From the NCBI GenBank assembly GCA_002205965.3, contig NADL03000634.1, positions 124,001-188,000 on the forward strand: a stretch of 64,000 nucleotides of DNA, given 5' to 3'. Shown piece after piece: positions 1-9,535 of the stretch. The DNA comes from Kappaphycus alvarezii. Lineage: Eukaryota > Rhodophyta > Florideophyceae > Gigartinales > Solieriaceae. Each line of letters begins with the position of its first letter. Within the stretch, counting starts at the first letter, position 1. Position numbers and translations under genes: made by a program. The notes under the pieces were generated by a model. The model saw nothing but the letters and a program-made list of their open reading frames with translations. It was not told the DNA's origin and ran no database searches.

Positions 1-900
1 CGCGGTAGGACACGCCGGATGCTGGGCGTAAGGGTATGAGGGAACCTGGGCTTTATTTTCGCGCGTCCATACTGTTCTCACTACAGTACGGACAGGCTCT
101 TCTGTCCTGGGCACACATGTAGTGCCACGTGTGATTGCCACGTTTTAGGGCCACGTGTAGGGCCAAGTCAATTACATTTATTCCCTTAATTCTCCCTTTA
201 TTTTAGTAATTACTGTGGGACTAATTAGCTGACAGTGCCACAATAGGTGGCACCGTTTTTTCAGGGCCGTCAGCCTTAGGATCCCTACCAGTAAACGATC
301 GAACCAATGGACCGACTTCCATCCCCAAAATTCCCTGACCAGCACTACCGAGACCGGAGTAGTCCGGTGTAACTAGTTTGTCTAGGTTTTGCCTAGTTGA
401 GTGACCAGCAAGCCTAGCGCTGCACGAGATCACTACAGCTAGACCAACTAGCGTGCGTCCAGAGTAGGCGGCGCTACTCGTGTCCGTAGTAGACACAGTG
501 ACCGGAATAGTCACATTGTACTAACCCTTTGGGGCCTTCCCCGGAGTAGGATCGCCTACCCTAACTAACCATCTCCCTCCTCCTTTCTCCTTTTCTCCCC
601 TTTTTACTTCTCAAATCCCCACTCCAGGCCCACCTGGAGGATACTATGGCGTCCTCCTAGTCCTTTTCGAGCGCGACGTACCGGCGCTTTACCCTGCTAC
701 TTTCGTAGCTGTAGCCCAGCTAGACTGGTCTCCCGAAGAAGCTTCGCTTTTAAAACCCCCACCTGGTGCGTGGACCTTCTAGTCTATGCTACTACACTAC
801 TGCTGCTATCCCCAGCCGCACCCAAGCAAACAATACCCTTCACAAACTGGCGACGTGGCCGGTAACCGAGATACACAACTTGCCTAATACTCAGCCACGG
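1..900. other. Non-coding, no gene recognised
   Basis: No convincing coding region. The minus-strand open frame at 221-514 matches no family I know. A cluster of CCACGT/CACGTG words lies at about 122-160. Near 848 the sequence TTCACA is followed by ACTGGCGACGTGG, which resembles the LTR end plus primer-binding stretch of some Gypsy elements, but nothing downstream supports an LTR element, so this is only a weak guess. Confidence 0.3.
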
Positions 901-908
901 AGGGAGAT

Positions 909-2058
909 GTGACGGATACAGAATCAAAGTACAAATGCCCTGTTTTCGATGTATTTTACGAGATTGGTGGATCCCTAGCCATCATTGATATGAACAGTTT
1001 TGATTCGTCTGAATTGCATGGGGTATGGAAAAACTTGGCAGACACTGTAAATGAACGACACAATGTCAAGTCTGGCCGAAAATCAATTTATAATGGGAAG
1101 GATATGCTGTTTATGGTGCTACCTACTTTGAAGTACGGAGGGCAATGGGAGATCGTCCTCAAGGCTTTTTGCTTCAAGGGCCCGGCTTTTCAACGAATGA
1201 TGGCAATTTTCAGTGATTTGCTGAGAAAAACTCCATATGACGCTTTGGTGGTGCGTAATTTAACTTTTTTATATTTGCTGACTTATATCAAGAAGAGCAG
1301 AAGTTTAAGCAATCTTCGGCTGCTCGCTATGCTACTGATGTAACGTTTCATCAAGTACCCCGACCGACAGAAAACTTGCAAGAAGGTGAAGTTTATTTTA
1401 GTTATAAGCACAAATTGTATTGATATTTGGTGATAGTCAGCATTTTTTGAAATGGACTTGCAGTTAACCGCACGAATAATTACCCTGGATCCGTCTGGAC
1501 TGGAGATTTTCCAGCGCAACGTTATATTCCATCGCGCTGCTTTGAAGAAAACTTCGCCAGATGGAGATATTGGGGGTTTACATGGAATGGTTGGAGAGTA
1601 TCCAGAGCAGTGGGCAGTGCCGATGGACTAAGATTATGGAGTGGTGGCTGAGCTTGTAAGAGCTATTATATTGAGGTAAAAAGCCGATTTATGGGCGTTT
1701 TCTTAGGGAAGAAGAGGTAACAAATAGAAATATTGCTTCCCACTGCATAATTGCGGAGAATTTTTTTGGTAGGTTTTGCATGTTGTGAAGTGTAAAAGAG
1801 AGTAAAAGGCGTCGGAAATAGGATCGTTATGACTCTGTATTGAGGTTTTGCACTGCTTTGACAAATGCACACATTCAGTTTCATCCATTGCGATCGAAGG
1901 ATGTTAAGTCATCATAGGTGCTTCAAAAAGAGGCTACTGATGAATCCACCATCAAGCGGCGTCGGATACAAGAACGCTATCGCCAAAAGCGGCGGAGACG
2001 CATTGATCTGCAGTTTAGAATTTTAGAATTCAACCATCGAGAGATAGATTCTGCGTAA
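909..2058 (+). pseudogene. PIF/Harbinger-like DDE_Tnp_4 transposase, decayed
   Basis: Remnant of a cut-and-paste transposase in several frames. An N-terminal segment at 909-1260 has the helix-turn-helix style region GRKSIYNGKDMLFMVLPTLK followed by a WEIVLKAF stretch, as in DDE_Tnp_4 proteins. The next frame (about 1310-1640) carries ATDVTFHQVPRP with the first catalytic Asp, then YFSYKHKLY and NYPGSVWTGDF, where the second Asp region is altered. The third block (about 1740-2058) has AENFFGR with the expected Glu, then ALTNAHIQFHPLRSKD and a basic tail (RRRIQERYRQKRRRR). There are at least two frame changes and several in-frame stops (for example inside the third block near 1788 and 1830). 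The apparent start at 909 is a GTG, so the true ATG was probably lost. It is certainly inactive. Family assignment rests on recalled motif order. Confidence 0.7.
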
Positions 2059-2083
2059 TTACATAGAGCAAGTAAAGACCAGT

Positions 2084-2530
2084 TTGTGGTTTGCAAATCT
2101 TCTCTATCCCATCCAACGCCAAACACTCCGCCGGCTAGTCACAAAGGATCTCTTCCCGCCCACTCGTGAGGAATCCGCAGGGTACCTCTTTCTGGAGCAA
2201 AATGAAAACCCAGTCCGGGCCAGCCTGGACGCAATGGTTTACGACTTTCACATGCTCTCGGCACGTCTCGGCCGAAGCTCGGACTATTTGTGTGTGTCCG
2301 TTAATGTCACTGCCGCTTTCAACACGTTCTCTGAGAGATCATTTCCCGTCTTCTCCCCTCCGACGCTCCGACCATGGTCCATTTCATCAATATGGTCTAT
2401 AGCCGCCAAAGGCCCCAGCTTATCATTCACTCCTCCCCGCGCACTCACCTTGTAAGCTCGGAGGGATCGCAATATGATGATCCCGCCAGCATGCTGCTGT
2501 GTGAAAATGCTAAATCCTCAGTCCAACTAG
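2084..2530 (+). pseudogene. LINE reverse transcriptase fragment (fingers/palm)
   Basis: The frame contains RRLVTKDLFPPTREESAGYL, then DAMVYDF, then VSVNVTAAFNTFSERSF, which is the region around RT motif A. In a second frame VHFINMVYS and then SSEGSQYDDPASMLL correspond to motif B. The best match in the window is the minus-strand LINE at 44.3-46.8 kb, whose RRLVTKTLLPP, DARNAFNCVDRQ and QGSQQGDPASMLLF blocks align in the same order. At least one frame change separates motifs A and B. The catalytic motif C is not present: the fragment stops where a different, minus-strand LINE piece starts. Confidence 0.7.
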
Positions 2531-2591
2531 TGCATGATTGGTTTTTTGATGTTTTGGGTGTGCTGAAGAGAGAGAATCTTTACCCTTTACT

Positions 2592-3952
2592 TTATCTTGA
2601 GTGTACACCGACTGACCGACTATACAGTTTAGAGCTAACTGGATGGACCACATCGGTCACGTGCAGTTGGGCCCGCGATATGATGGCCATAGCCACCGAC
2701 GACCACAAGGTGCAACTGATATGCTGGTAAATGAGTGTGCGAATCGTAGCGTCCGAGGTGTGGCATTTCCTGGCTACACGTGGCACGGGCTCTTCGACAA
2801 ATAATGCGGTATCCGGGGAAGGGTCACCGAGGGAGTCGAAAACCAGAGGCTGGAATCGGAAACCTGGGTCGCGAGAGGGCAGAGAGGGGGGGACCAGGCG
2901 CCTTGACAGCTTGTGCAGTGGGTACTGGACCTTGCGGGGTGCGTGAGGGCAGCAGCCTCACTGGCGACCTGCGTCGCTTTGGTGATGGAGGTCTGCTTGC
3001 ACGGTGACGTGACGGCGACGTCACATGCAATGGGTCGGTCTGGTAGGCCAGCTTCAGTGTCACAGGGGAGATGCACCAAGAGAACATCAGCGGGCCTGCA
3101 GTCCGTCCCGGGGAGGGGATTCTCAACTTCGAACTCGTAGTCAAGGTCGGCGGCGCGGAACACGTGCCACGCGAACACAGTGCGAACGGAGTTGTGGCGG
3201 TGAATGCGTCCAAACTCCGAGAGGCAGCGGTCGGCGGCATGGTCACCGTGGACATCCATGTCCTGCTGGCAGTGGTGGCATTTCAATGGCACCGAGTCTG
3301 TTGAGACAGGGAGACCGAGGTGCCTGCGCAGCATGATGCTCCAGTGTGCTGATGACACTTTCGTCGCCGTGGTGGGATGGGCATATAGGAACGCCGCCGC
3401 CCTGGTGTTACGGAAGGCTAAGCCTCGAATCCGGCGACGTGTGGATGTGTCGGAGTGGCAGCTAGGATGAGGCAATCTCTTCCGTAGTTCATCCTCCCAA
3501 AACTCCTTTGCCCTGGCCTCTTGCTGCGCCCGATTTAGATAAGATTGCAGGTTGACAGGCAGGCTGGCAAGGGAGGCGGGTTCAAAGGGGCCTGGGTCGG
3601 TGGCAAACAGATCACCTTGAATCTGGCGTACGAAATTGCTCAGGGGCCGGCATGCCTGGTTGACCAGGAAGTATCGATCGCCCCGTGTCTGTTTCCCAAG
3701 GACGGCGACGGAGCGGGGTGTTGCGTAGTCGGCAGTGCGTAAGCGGGCGGGGGCAGCGTCCAGAATGCTGGCGGCGACAGCCGCGTGCAGTGCAGCACCA
3801 GTCCTGAAAAACACGTGACCACAAGACGGAGGAGGAGACATGCTTGTTCCCAGGCGTCGTCTGTGGGGGGACATTATGCAGCGTGCCGTAGGCGGCTTGC
3901 TGTAGGGAGTCAAACTCCGTTGCAGGCTCCGCGGCGTGCTGAGGGTCAGCAA
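2592..3952 (-). pseudogene. LINE C-terminal part with Cys/His and nuclease-like domain
   Basis: The C-terminal half of a non-LTR retrotransposon protein. The 392-residue frame ending at 2774 contains CHHCQQDMDVHGDHAADRC followed by RIHRHNSVR and then CRPADVLL and ACDVAVTSP. This order (C-x2-C, H-x4-C, Arg/His block, P-x-D, D-x-x-V) is that of the restriction-like endonuclease region of R2/CRE/NeSL-like LINEs. After DVAVTSP the listed frame leaves the conserved path. Another frame carries RFQPLVFDSLGD and ends with LWSSVAMAIISRAQLH near 2592, as expected for the end of these proteins, so a frame change lies near 2930-2990. No RT domain is attached, so the copy is 5'-truncated. Confidence 0.7.
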
Positions 3953-4164
3953 GCCGAAACGCGTAAATTATAGCGCACAAAATAAAAGAAATAGTAAATA
4001 CTCGATGCATTGCCTGGTTTTGTCATTTCAATATTTTGGTGTATGCCCAGTATAATAGAAAAAGCATGGTTTTGCATTAATTTAGCATGGTAAATGTACG
4101 TCACCTGATATGACATATGAACCTCCAATCAACGCCCAATTACTGGGTGATTCCATAATGAAAA

Positions 4165-4215
4165 CTGAAAGCGGGGGGTTAATTGACTGTGGTAGATATG
4201 TGGGTTGGTATCCAA
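4165..4215 (+). repeat. Short dispersed repeat (copy also at 23.9 kb)
   Basis: The core at 4174-4212, GGGGGGTTAATTGACTG followed by TGGTAGATATGTGGGTTGG, recurs almost unchanged on the minus strand at about 23893-23945, inside a LINE. It is a small interspersed repeat of unknown class and shares the G-rich start described in the findings. Confidence 0.5.
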
Positions 4216-4252
4216 TATTCCATAATTACCTAGTCTTTGGGCGGGAGACCCA

Positions 4253-4269
4253 GTACAGTACAGTACAGT
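4253..4269. repeat. Left target-site duplication of LINE copy
   Basis: GTACAGTACAGTACAGT directly adjoins the 3' end of the LINE at 4270 and is repeated exactly at 5338-5354 next to its 5' end. The site is itself a GTACA array, so the exact duplication length is ambiguous. Confidence 0.6.
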
Positions 4270-5339
4270 GGTGGTAGATCTTTATTTGTCGTACAATGTC
4301 GCACAGAGGCGTGCGGAGGGTATTTATAAATTAACTACGGATGCGGGCGGCGGGTAGAAACTTGTCGCGCCTGCATTATTTGGAGACTAAATGCAAAACG
4401 GGTAACGAAGTCGCGGAGCTCCTGTTGAGGAGAGGAACCGCGACGGGAAGCAGCGAAGGAAGCAAGGCGGCGGAAAAAAGCCTTACCGTCGTCGCCCAAG
4501 GCGCCATAGATATCAATCCCGACGGGGGAGAGGAGGATATCGTTTTGGTTGCAGTAAGTGCCGTAATGACGATGTTTCTCGCGCTCTGCGAGTGTCGCGG
4601 CGGCGCCGACAGTAACCGTACTTGGCGAAATGTGGCGGCGTGCGGAGGGGTGGGCAACAGTAACGTCGACGGCGATATCGGTACTGTGAAGCCCGTATGC
4701 AGCGGGTATGTAAATATCCATTCGTAGCACGGGGGACTCCGAATGCCCAGATGAGTCGGGAACCTGGTGGAGGAGCGGATGTTCGACGAGGGCGACGATC
4801 CCAACTTCCTTGCAGTAGCGGGCAAGAACGTTGCGGAGGATGTGGTGACGACGAGTCATTCCGTCTTCGTATTTGCAGGTCAACGCGTGTTGACCACTTG
4901 GATCAAAGACGGGTGCGATGTCGGCCGAGCGGCGGGAGCAGACCGGACAGCGAGTAGATCCAGGGAATAGCGCGATGCCGAGACGTAGAGCCAGAGCGAC
5001 TTTACAGGCGGAAGAGGACATGTACGTACCGCGGTGGGGGTGAGGAAGCGAAGAGAAAACAGTCGATGGGGAGGATGTGCGCACGGAGAGGAGCCGTGCT
5101 CGGTCGTGGGCTGCCGCGGACGAGAACAAGCTATCGGACTTCGATAGCATGAGTTCAGTTGTGATCGCAGACTGGAGCCTTTCGCCGGGGACCGGCGATG
5201 AACAACGCTCGAAAAGAGCCGTAGCTGTAAGCGACGAAGACAGCTGCGGGTGGCGGGAGGATAAGAGCGAGATGGCAGACCGAGGGATCTCTTCCAAGTG
5301 GCGGTCCTGGGAAAGGGTAAGCAGGTCGGAGCTACATGT
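4270..5339 (-). mobile_element. 5'-truncated LINE (family A), intact C-terminal ORF
   Basis: A 342-codon open frame (4335-5363) encodes the C-terminal region of a non-LTR retrotransposon. It contains CPVCSRR then FDPSGQHALTC (C-x2-C and H-x4-C), RRHHILRNVLARYC, RMDIYIPA and IAVDVTVAHP, then the terminal block IDIYGALGDDGKAFFRRLA. The first residues of the frame are flanking GTAC array, so the element begins near 5339. The 3' end reads AATAAAGATCTACCACC, and the same tail ends the copies near 9529, 20965 and 21240. Exact 17-base flanking repeats mark it as an insertion truncated at its 5' end, and the uninterrupted frame argues for a recent arrival. The RT domain is absent, so this copy could not act alone. 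Confidence 0.75.
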
Positions 5340-5408
5340 ACAGTACAGTACAGTACTGTACATGTACTTTAGCCTAATACTGAACTGTACTGTACTGTAC
5401 AGTACATG
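5338..5408. repeat. GTAC-rich palindromic microsatellite and right TSD
   Basis: Runs of CAGTACAGTACAGTACTG and CTGTACTGTACTGTACAG alternate here and can fold on themselves. The first part (5338-5354) duplicates 4253-4269. Similar arrays occur at about 20443, 22000, 37585, 57403, 58418 and 62085-62165. Confidence 0.7.
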
Positions 5409-5434
5409 AAATGTTGCAGGCGCTGATTAGACTT

Positions 5435-7025
5435 CCCCTACCTCCAATACACAGACTTAACGCTATGGCGTCCTGGCCCGGATCCCCTCCCCACGTCCCT
5501 TCGGTGTGCCATACCCTGCACGATACGTTCCGACAATTTCGTGACAGTCCTCGGATCCCCAATCGGCACCCCTCAAAGCTGCCAGTCTTTTCTTGCCTCC
5601 CGCGTACATGCCATTTCCGAGGTTTGGTCGCGCATCTCCGGATTGAATGACCCTCAACTGGGCTACCAACTACTGCGACACTGTGCCAGTTCCTGCCGCC
5701 TGATCTATGTTCTTCGCTGCACCCCGCCGCATCTCTCTTTCCGGAGCTCAAACCTTTGACTCTGGAATGCGAAGGGTGTTCGAAGACATGCACCGTCGTC
5801 TCCCAGACAGTGCCTGGCTCACCGCCCAGCTTCCACTACGTATGGGAGGGCTCGGACTTCCCCTAACAGAAACCATCGCAGAGGCATGCTACGCTGGCTC
5901 TGTTCTCTCCTGCTACCCACTTCTTCGCCTCCTCCTCGGTGATTGCTTCGACGTCTCGCCCTTGATCTCAACGCCTCTCGCCTCTATCCGGGACAAATAC
6001 AGCCTCCCCGACAGTTTCTCCCCCCCGCCGTCCTTGCTGGCCTCGGCGCCTCCTCTTTCCCCGGCCTGTCTGACTTCCAGACAACTGCTACTGCTGAGAT
6101 CACAAAGGCGCTTCGCGCCAAACTTCTCTCTTCCGTCGACCTCTCCTCCTCCGAAGGCTCCCGGCTACTCCGCCGCCTAGCTTCCGTCGCTTCTTCCCAC
6201 GCCTCCCGTCCCTTTCACAACCTCCCGCAGAGCCATCTCGGTACCCGGGCCGCTCCTGAAGCACGGCGAACCATGGTTTGCCTCCGTCTTGGTGTCCCCA
6301 TCTTCTCTGGCACACAACCCTGCACCTATTGCGCCGCCGCCCACTTCCGCACTGTCCCCACCCTGGATCCATACGGACACCATGCCTCTGTCTCTGTCCC
6401 TGCGCCGACGGCTCCATTCGGCGCCACAATTGTGTTCGCGACCGCCTCATTTCCGAGGTATCACGCTTATCAATTGGGATTCGCCCTGTCCGGGAATGGA
6501 CCTTCCCGCAAGACTTGCCCCGACCCTCCAACTCCCGCCGCCGCCTCGACATCTACATCGATGATGTCCAGTTCTCTCCCGTCCCGCAGGGCTACGACGT
6601 CACTGTCATCAGCCCCCACTCCGCTCCATACGCCCAACAGCGGATTCACACGCCCCTCGCTGCCCTTACTGCATCTGAGCGCGCGAAATCTCTCCGCTAT
6701 GGCCACCTCTGCGCCGAACTACGTATCGACTTCCACCCGATGGCTTTCGATATATACGGGTCTGGCTTTCGATATATACGGGTCTGCCGGTCCCGGTGCC
6801 GAACGAGGTCTGTCCAGAATTGCTGAGTACATCGCACTACGTAAAGGCAGTAGTCCTGCCTTCGAGCGCGATCGCTTGTTCGCGATCATCAGTTCGCTCG
6901 TACAACAACGAACTTTTGTCGCGATCAACCGACGACTACTCGACCGTTCCTGGCTCGGATAGATTTTTCCCCTTTTGAGGGCCGCTAGCCCCCCCTTTTC
7001 TGCTTGGTAAAGTCTTCTTCTTCTT
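5435..7025 (+). pseudogene. LINE (family B), RT thumb to C-terminus, 5'-truncated
   Basis: Frames in sequence give VLGSPIGTPQSCQSFLASRV and QLGYQLLRHCASSCRLIYVL (end of RT), then QLPLRMGGLGLPLT (the GGLGL motif that follows RT in these elements), then the C-terminal domain: CTYCAAA, DPYGHH, RRHNCVRDRL, RRLDIYIDD and YDVTVISP, ending in MAFDIYG and an RKGSSPAFERDR tail. At least three frame changes are needed, near 5720, 6150 and 6390. A 22-base tandem duplication at about 6748-6791 also breaks the last block; the copy at 19.7-20.2 kb has it once. The 3' end is AAAGTC followed by TTC repeats. GATTAGACTT at 5425-5434 and GACTAGACTT at 7026-7035 look like a slightly diverged target-site duplication. 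Confidence 0.75.
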
Positions 7026-7104
7026 GACTAGACTTATCCCCCCTTGTCTCGGCAAATAGCCTCCCTACATTTCTAATCAGTCAACAACCCCCAGCTTACC
7101 CCCC

Positions 7105-7825
7105 TTTCCTCCACGCAAACCTCCTAAACCCCTAAATTCTCTAAATCCTTACAGATTACATTAGGCCACCTTAAATTCCATACAAATGTAGCAAGGAAGT
7201 TTGGCAAGAAGGTAATGGAAACAGTCATGTGGGTGCGGTTTACAGTCGAGGAGAGGCATGCTGCGATGGCAGTAACATCCAATGCTGTATGACCAAGGCA
7301 TGTCTACGTAAATTACAACAGGAGTTGAGACAGGGTTGCAGTCGGGTGCAGGCGGATCACTTCTATCGAGCAAAACCCAACTCACTCCCCTCCTTACAAT
7401 CAACTCTAGTGCTGCAGCGACGGCGCCCGTGTGATTCCGTGCGTCTGTGTCAACAACAAAAACACAAGTACAGGGCCTGGAAGCCGGCCTCGTGGTGGGC
7501 AGTAGTATCTTGCTAACCTAATAATGCTTTCGCAACCTCGCAGAAAGGATGTTGGAAACCTTTTACTATCAATACAGCAATTAGATAGCATTTGCACCAC
7601 CATACTACAGCCCCGTCAAATCCGGGTTCGACTTGCTATAAACTGCCTGCCACCTGCAGATCACTACCATCAAACGCGTGTTACAAAGAGCTCTGACCAC
7701 AGCAAATGATAGCAAAGAGAGCAGGATACGAGGAGATGGGGCGTTACTAGCAGAACGTTGCTGATCTTGTCATGAGTTCCCAAGGTATCATGCATAGGCG
7801 TCGCAAAATGTCACAGTAATCCCTA
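7105..7825 (+). repeat. Unclassified 0.7-kb dispersed repeat, copy 1
   Basis: Matches the reverse complement of about 38990-39700 along its whole length, for example AGAGCAGGATACGAGGAGAT at about 7720, CCTTACAGAT and CATTAGGCCA near 7150, and GTCATGAG near 7770. Short conserved open frames exist (PADHYH, VTKSSDHSK in one strand, CHRSMP in the other) but none matches a known family. Neither inverted ends nor target duplications are evident. Its right end supplies the last 25 or so codons and the stop of the neighbouring cysteine-rich gene. Confidence 0.6.
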
Positions 7826-8598
7826 GCGCCTGTTCTCATTGCAACAAGATGTCCTGAAGTACCTCCACGAACACAACTTCCAACCACGCAAGCTCCTCCG
7901 AAATCTGCACTCGAACATTCCTTCTCAGCACTTCGTGTCTGAAACAACCCGGTCCGGCAAACGCATGGGCAGGTGATTCGCGGAGTTGGCGGCCCCGTTT
8001 GATTTCCGCCCGATACAGTTCGTGGCGCCCTTCTCAGGTCATCGCAACATTGGGCACCCCTTTGGGTGCGCCCGGCGCCCCGTATCAAGCATCCACTAAT
8101 CGTGCAAATCCTAGAGAGTCCCGGCCTGCGGCAGTCGTTCCGAGCGGATTGTATTGGGTTGCGCCCACTTCTACAGACGCAGGGGCAACTTGGTGGCGGC
8201 GTGGGAGGAGGAGTCGGCACGAAAATCGGAACGCAGCACCGCAGGTTTGGTCGGAATTGTGCGGGCACGTCGGCAACTAGATCTGAACAAGTTCGGTCTG
8301 CGATGGCTCTTTCGCTCCGTCTGCAGGTCACGCGGCATGCGCCGTTCCTACGGCAATCGGTAGGGTTAAAGTTGGTACAACAAACTGTTCGAGCTGTACA
8401 ACCGCTATTCACTTCGCCTCCTCTGAATCTGCACACGAATTCAGGAATGCAAGTACCTGTCTCCAGAAAGCTCCCCTGCCTTACAACACATGGATTGCAC
8501 CGTATGCAAAGCAAAAGAGTGGATAAGAGAAGAAGGTGAAGACACAGATTGAACATTGTGTGCAACAAGACCCGTCCGGGAGCGATGATGATCGACAT
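7747..8598 (-). CDS. Secreted cysteine-rich repeat protein, 3' end replaced by repeat
   Basis: A 283-codon frame with a true ATG. Residues 15-34 (MFNLCLHLLLLSTLLLCIRC) form a strong signal peptide, so translation may start at the second ATG (8556). Four cysteine modules follow. Module 1 (about 34-76) has spaced Cys, a GG pair and a final VCC, loosely like a clip domain. Module 2 (about 77-124) ends in LRCC. After a linker of PTPPPTPPPS, modules 3 and 4 begin with the shared CPCVCR and have the same inner Cys spacing. Module 3 closes with QCCDDLRR, while module 4 loses its closing CC because the frame enters the repeat at about 7825 and stops within it. Predicted role is extracellular or cell-surface; no function is assigned. 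No intron is evident. It could be a recently damaged host gene. An element-encoded origin is less likely. Confidence 0.5.
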   Translation of the reverse strand: MSIIIAPGRVLLHTMFNLCLHLLLLSTLLLCIRCNPCVVRQGSFLETGTCIPEFVCRFRGGEVNSGCTARTVCCTNFNPTDCRRNGACRVTCRRSERAIADRTCSDLVADVPAQFRPNLRCCVPIFVPTPPPTPPPSCPCVCRSGRNPIQSARNDCRRPGLSRICTISGCLIRGAGRTQRGAQCCDDLRRAPRTVSGGNQTGPPTPRITCPCVCRTGLFQTRSAEKECSSADFGGACVVGSCVRGGTSGHLVAMRTGARDYCDILRRLCMIPWELMTRSATFC

Positions 8599-8599
8599 C

Positions 8600-9330
8600 T
8601 AGAAGTTCTTGATGTCCTTCAGAGTCTACTTAAAAGAGTAAAGGCAGTCTGGGGTAGAAGAAAGATCTTTCCTTGTGAGTCTGCAGAGTAGTTTTCCCTG
8701 TGCATCCATGGCTGTAAGCTTTTAGAATAGATACTCATCTCTCTTTACTGAAAATGAGCAACAACTGATGAATTTGATTGCATTTCATTACGAATATATC
8801 TTCCAAGAGTCATGCACTGAAACCTTCCCCCCTTCATTACGAAGTCAATGCGGTTTGTAAGCAGCAATATATATTATTATACATTTCTATGTTATGTTGG
8901 CCCTCGTTTTACGGTTTACACATGATGTACAATTATCATGGACTAAACCTAAAAAATATTGCATGTGAGAAAGGCAGGGAATGGTATACAGTTTTGTTGA
9001 GTATTCTGTCAACCTTCATCGTATTCCTGGTTGACTGATGCTTGCAATGGTTTGTTAATAATGAGTCCAGCCCTTCTTTGTTGAATATAGGAGATATCAG
9101 CGGACATGAAAGGGGGAAACAGTGCATTAGGGCTACTTGCCAGTCAGTGGAGATATCATTTGCCTGTGACAACGAGTCACTGAGACTACAACATCTGGCT
9201 ACGGCGGCAGTGTCAGATTAATGGATCTTATGAGCTAGAAATTATTGAAGTGTTGGCTTCGGGCTTTGCCGACTATTGGTTGCAGGCTGTAGAGTCGCGA
9301 TACTTCGATCGATCCGTTGACATTGCTATT
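8600..9330. other. No gene recognised
   Basis: Only short, unsupported frames on both strands. This interval is the upstream side of the cysteine-rich gene and may hold its promoter, but I cannot point to a specific element. Confidence 0.4.
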
Positions 9331-9333
9331 GCA

Positions 9334-9529
9334 TTGCTTCCTTCGCTGCTTCCCGTCGCGGTTCCTCCCCTCAACAGGAGCTCCGCGACTTCGTTACCCG
9401 TTTTGCATTTAGTCTCCAAATAATGCAGGCGCGACAAGTTTCTACCCGCCGCCCGCATCCGTAGTTAATTTATAAATACCCTCCGCACGCCTCTGTGCGA
9501 CATTGTATGACAAATAAAGATCTACCACC
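9334..9529 (+). mobile_element. LINE family A tail, 196 bp, strongly 5'-truncated
   Basis: Matches the end of the copy at 4.3-5.3 kb from TTGCTTCCTTCGCTGCTTCC to AATAAAGATCTACCACC with only a few differences. ATTGCA at 9328-9333 and 9530-9535 may be a short target duplication. It encodes only the last 50 or so residues of the LINE protein. Confidence 0.75.
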
Positions 9530-9535
9530 ATTGCA

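Noticed and set aside
118-165. Cluster of CCACGT/CACGTG words as a promoter element
   Set aside because: Only a few words, with no intact gene nearby to regulate.
221-514. A 97-codon minus-strand frame in the first 600 bases
   Set aside because: No family resemblance, no repeat copies in the window, and no supporting neighbours.
5374-5793. A 139-codon minus-strand frame
   Set aside because: Antisense of the plus-strand LINE family B RT region.
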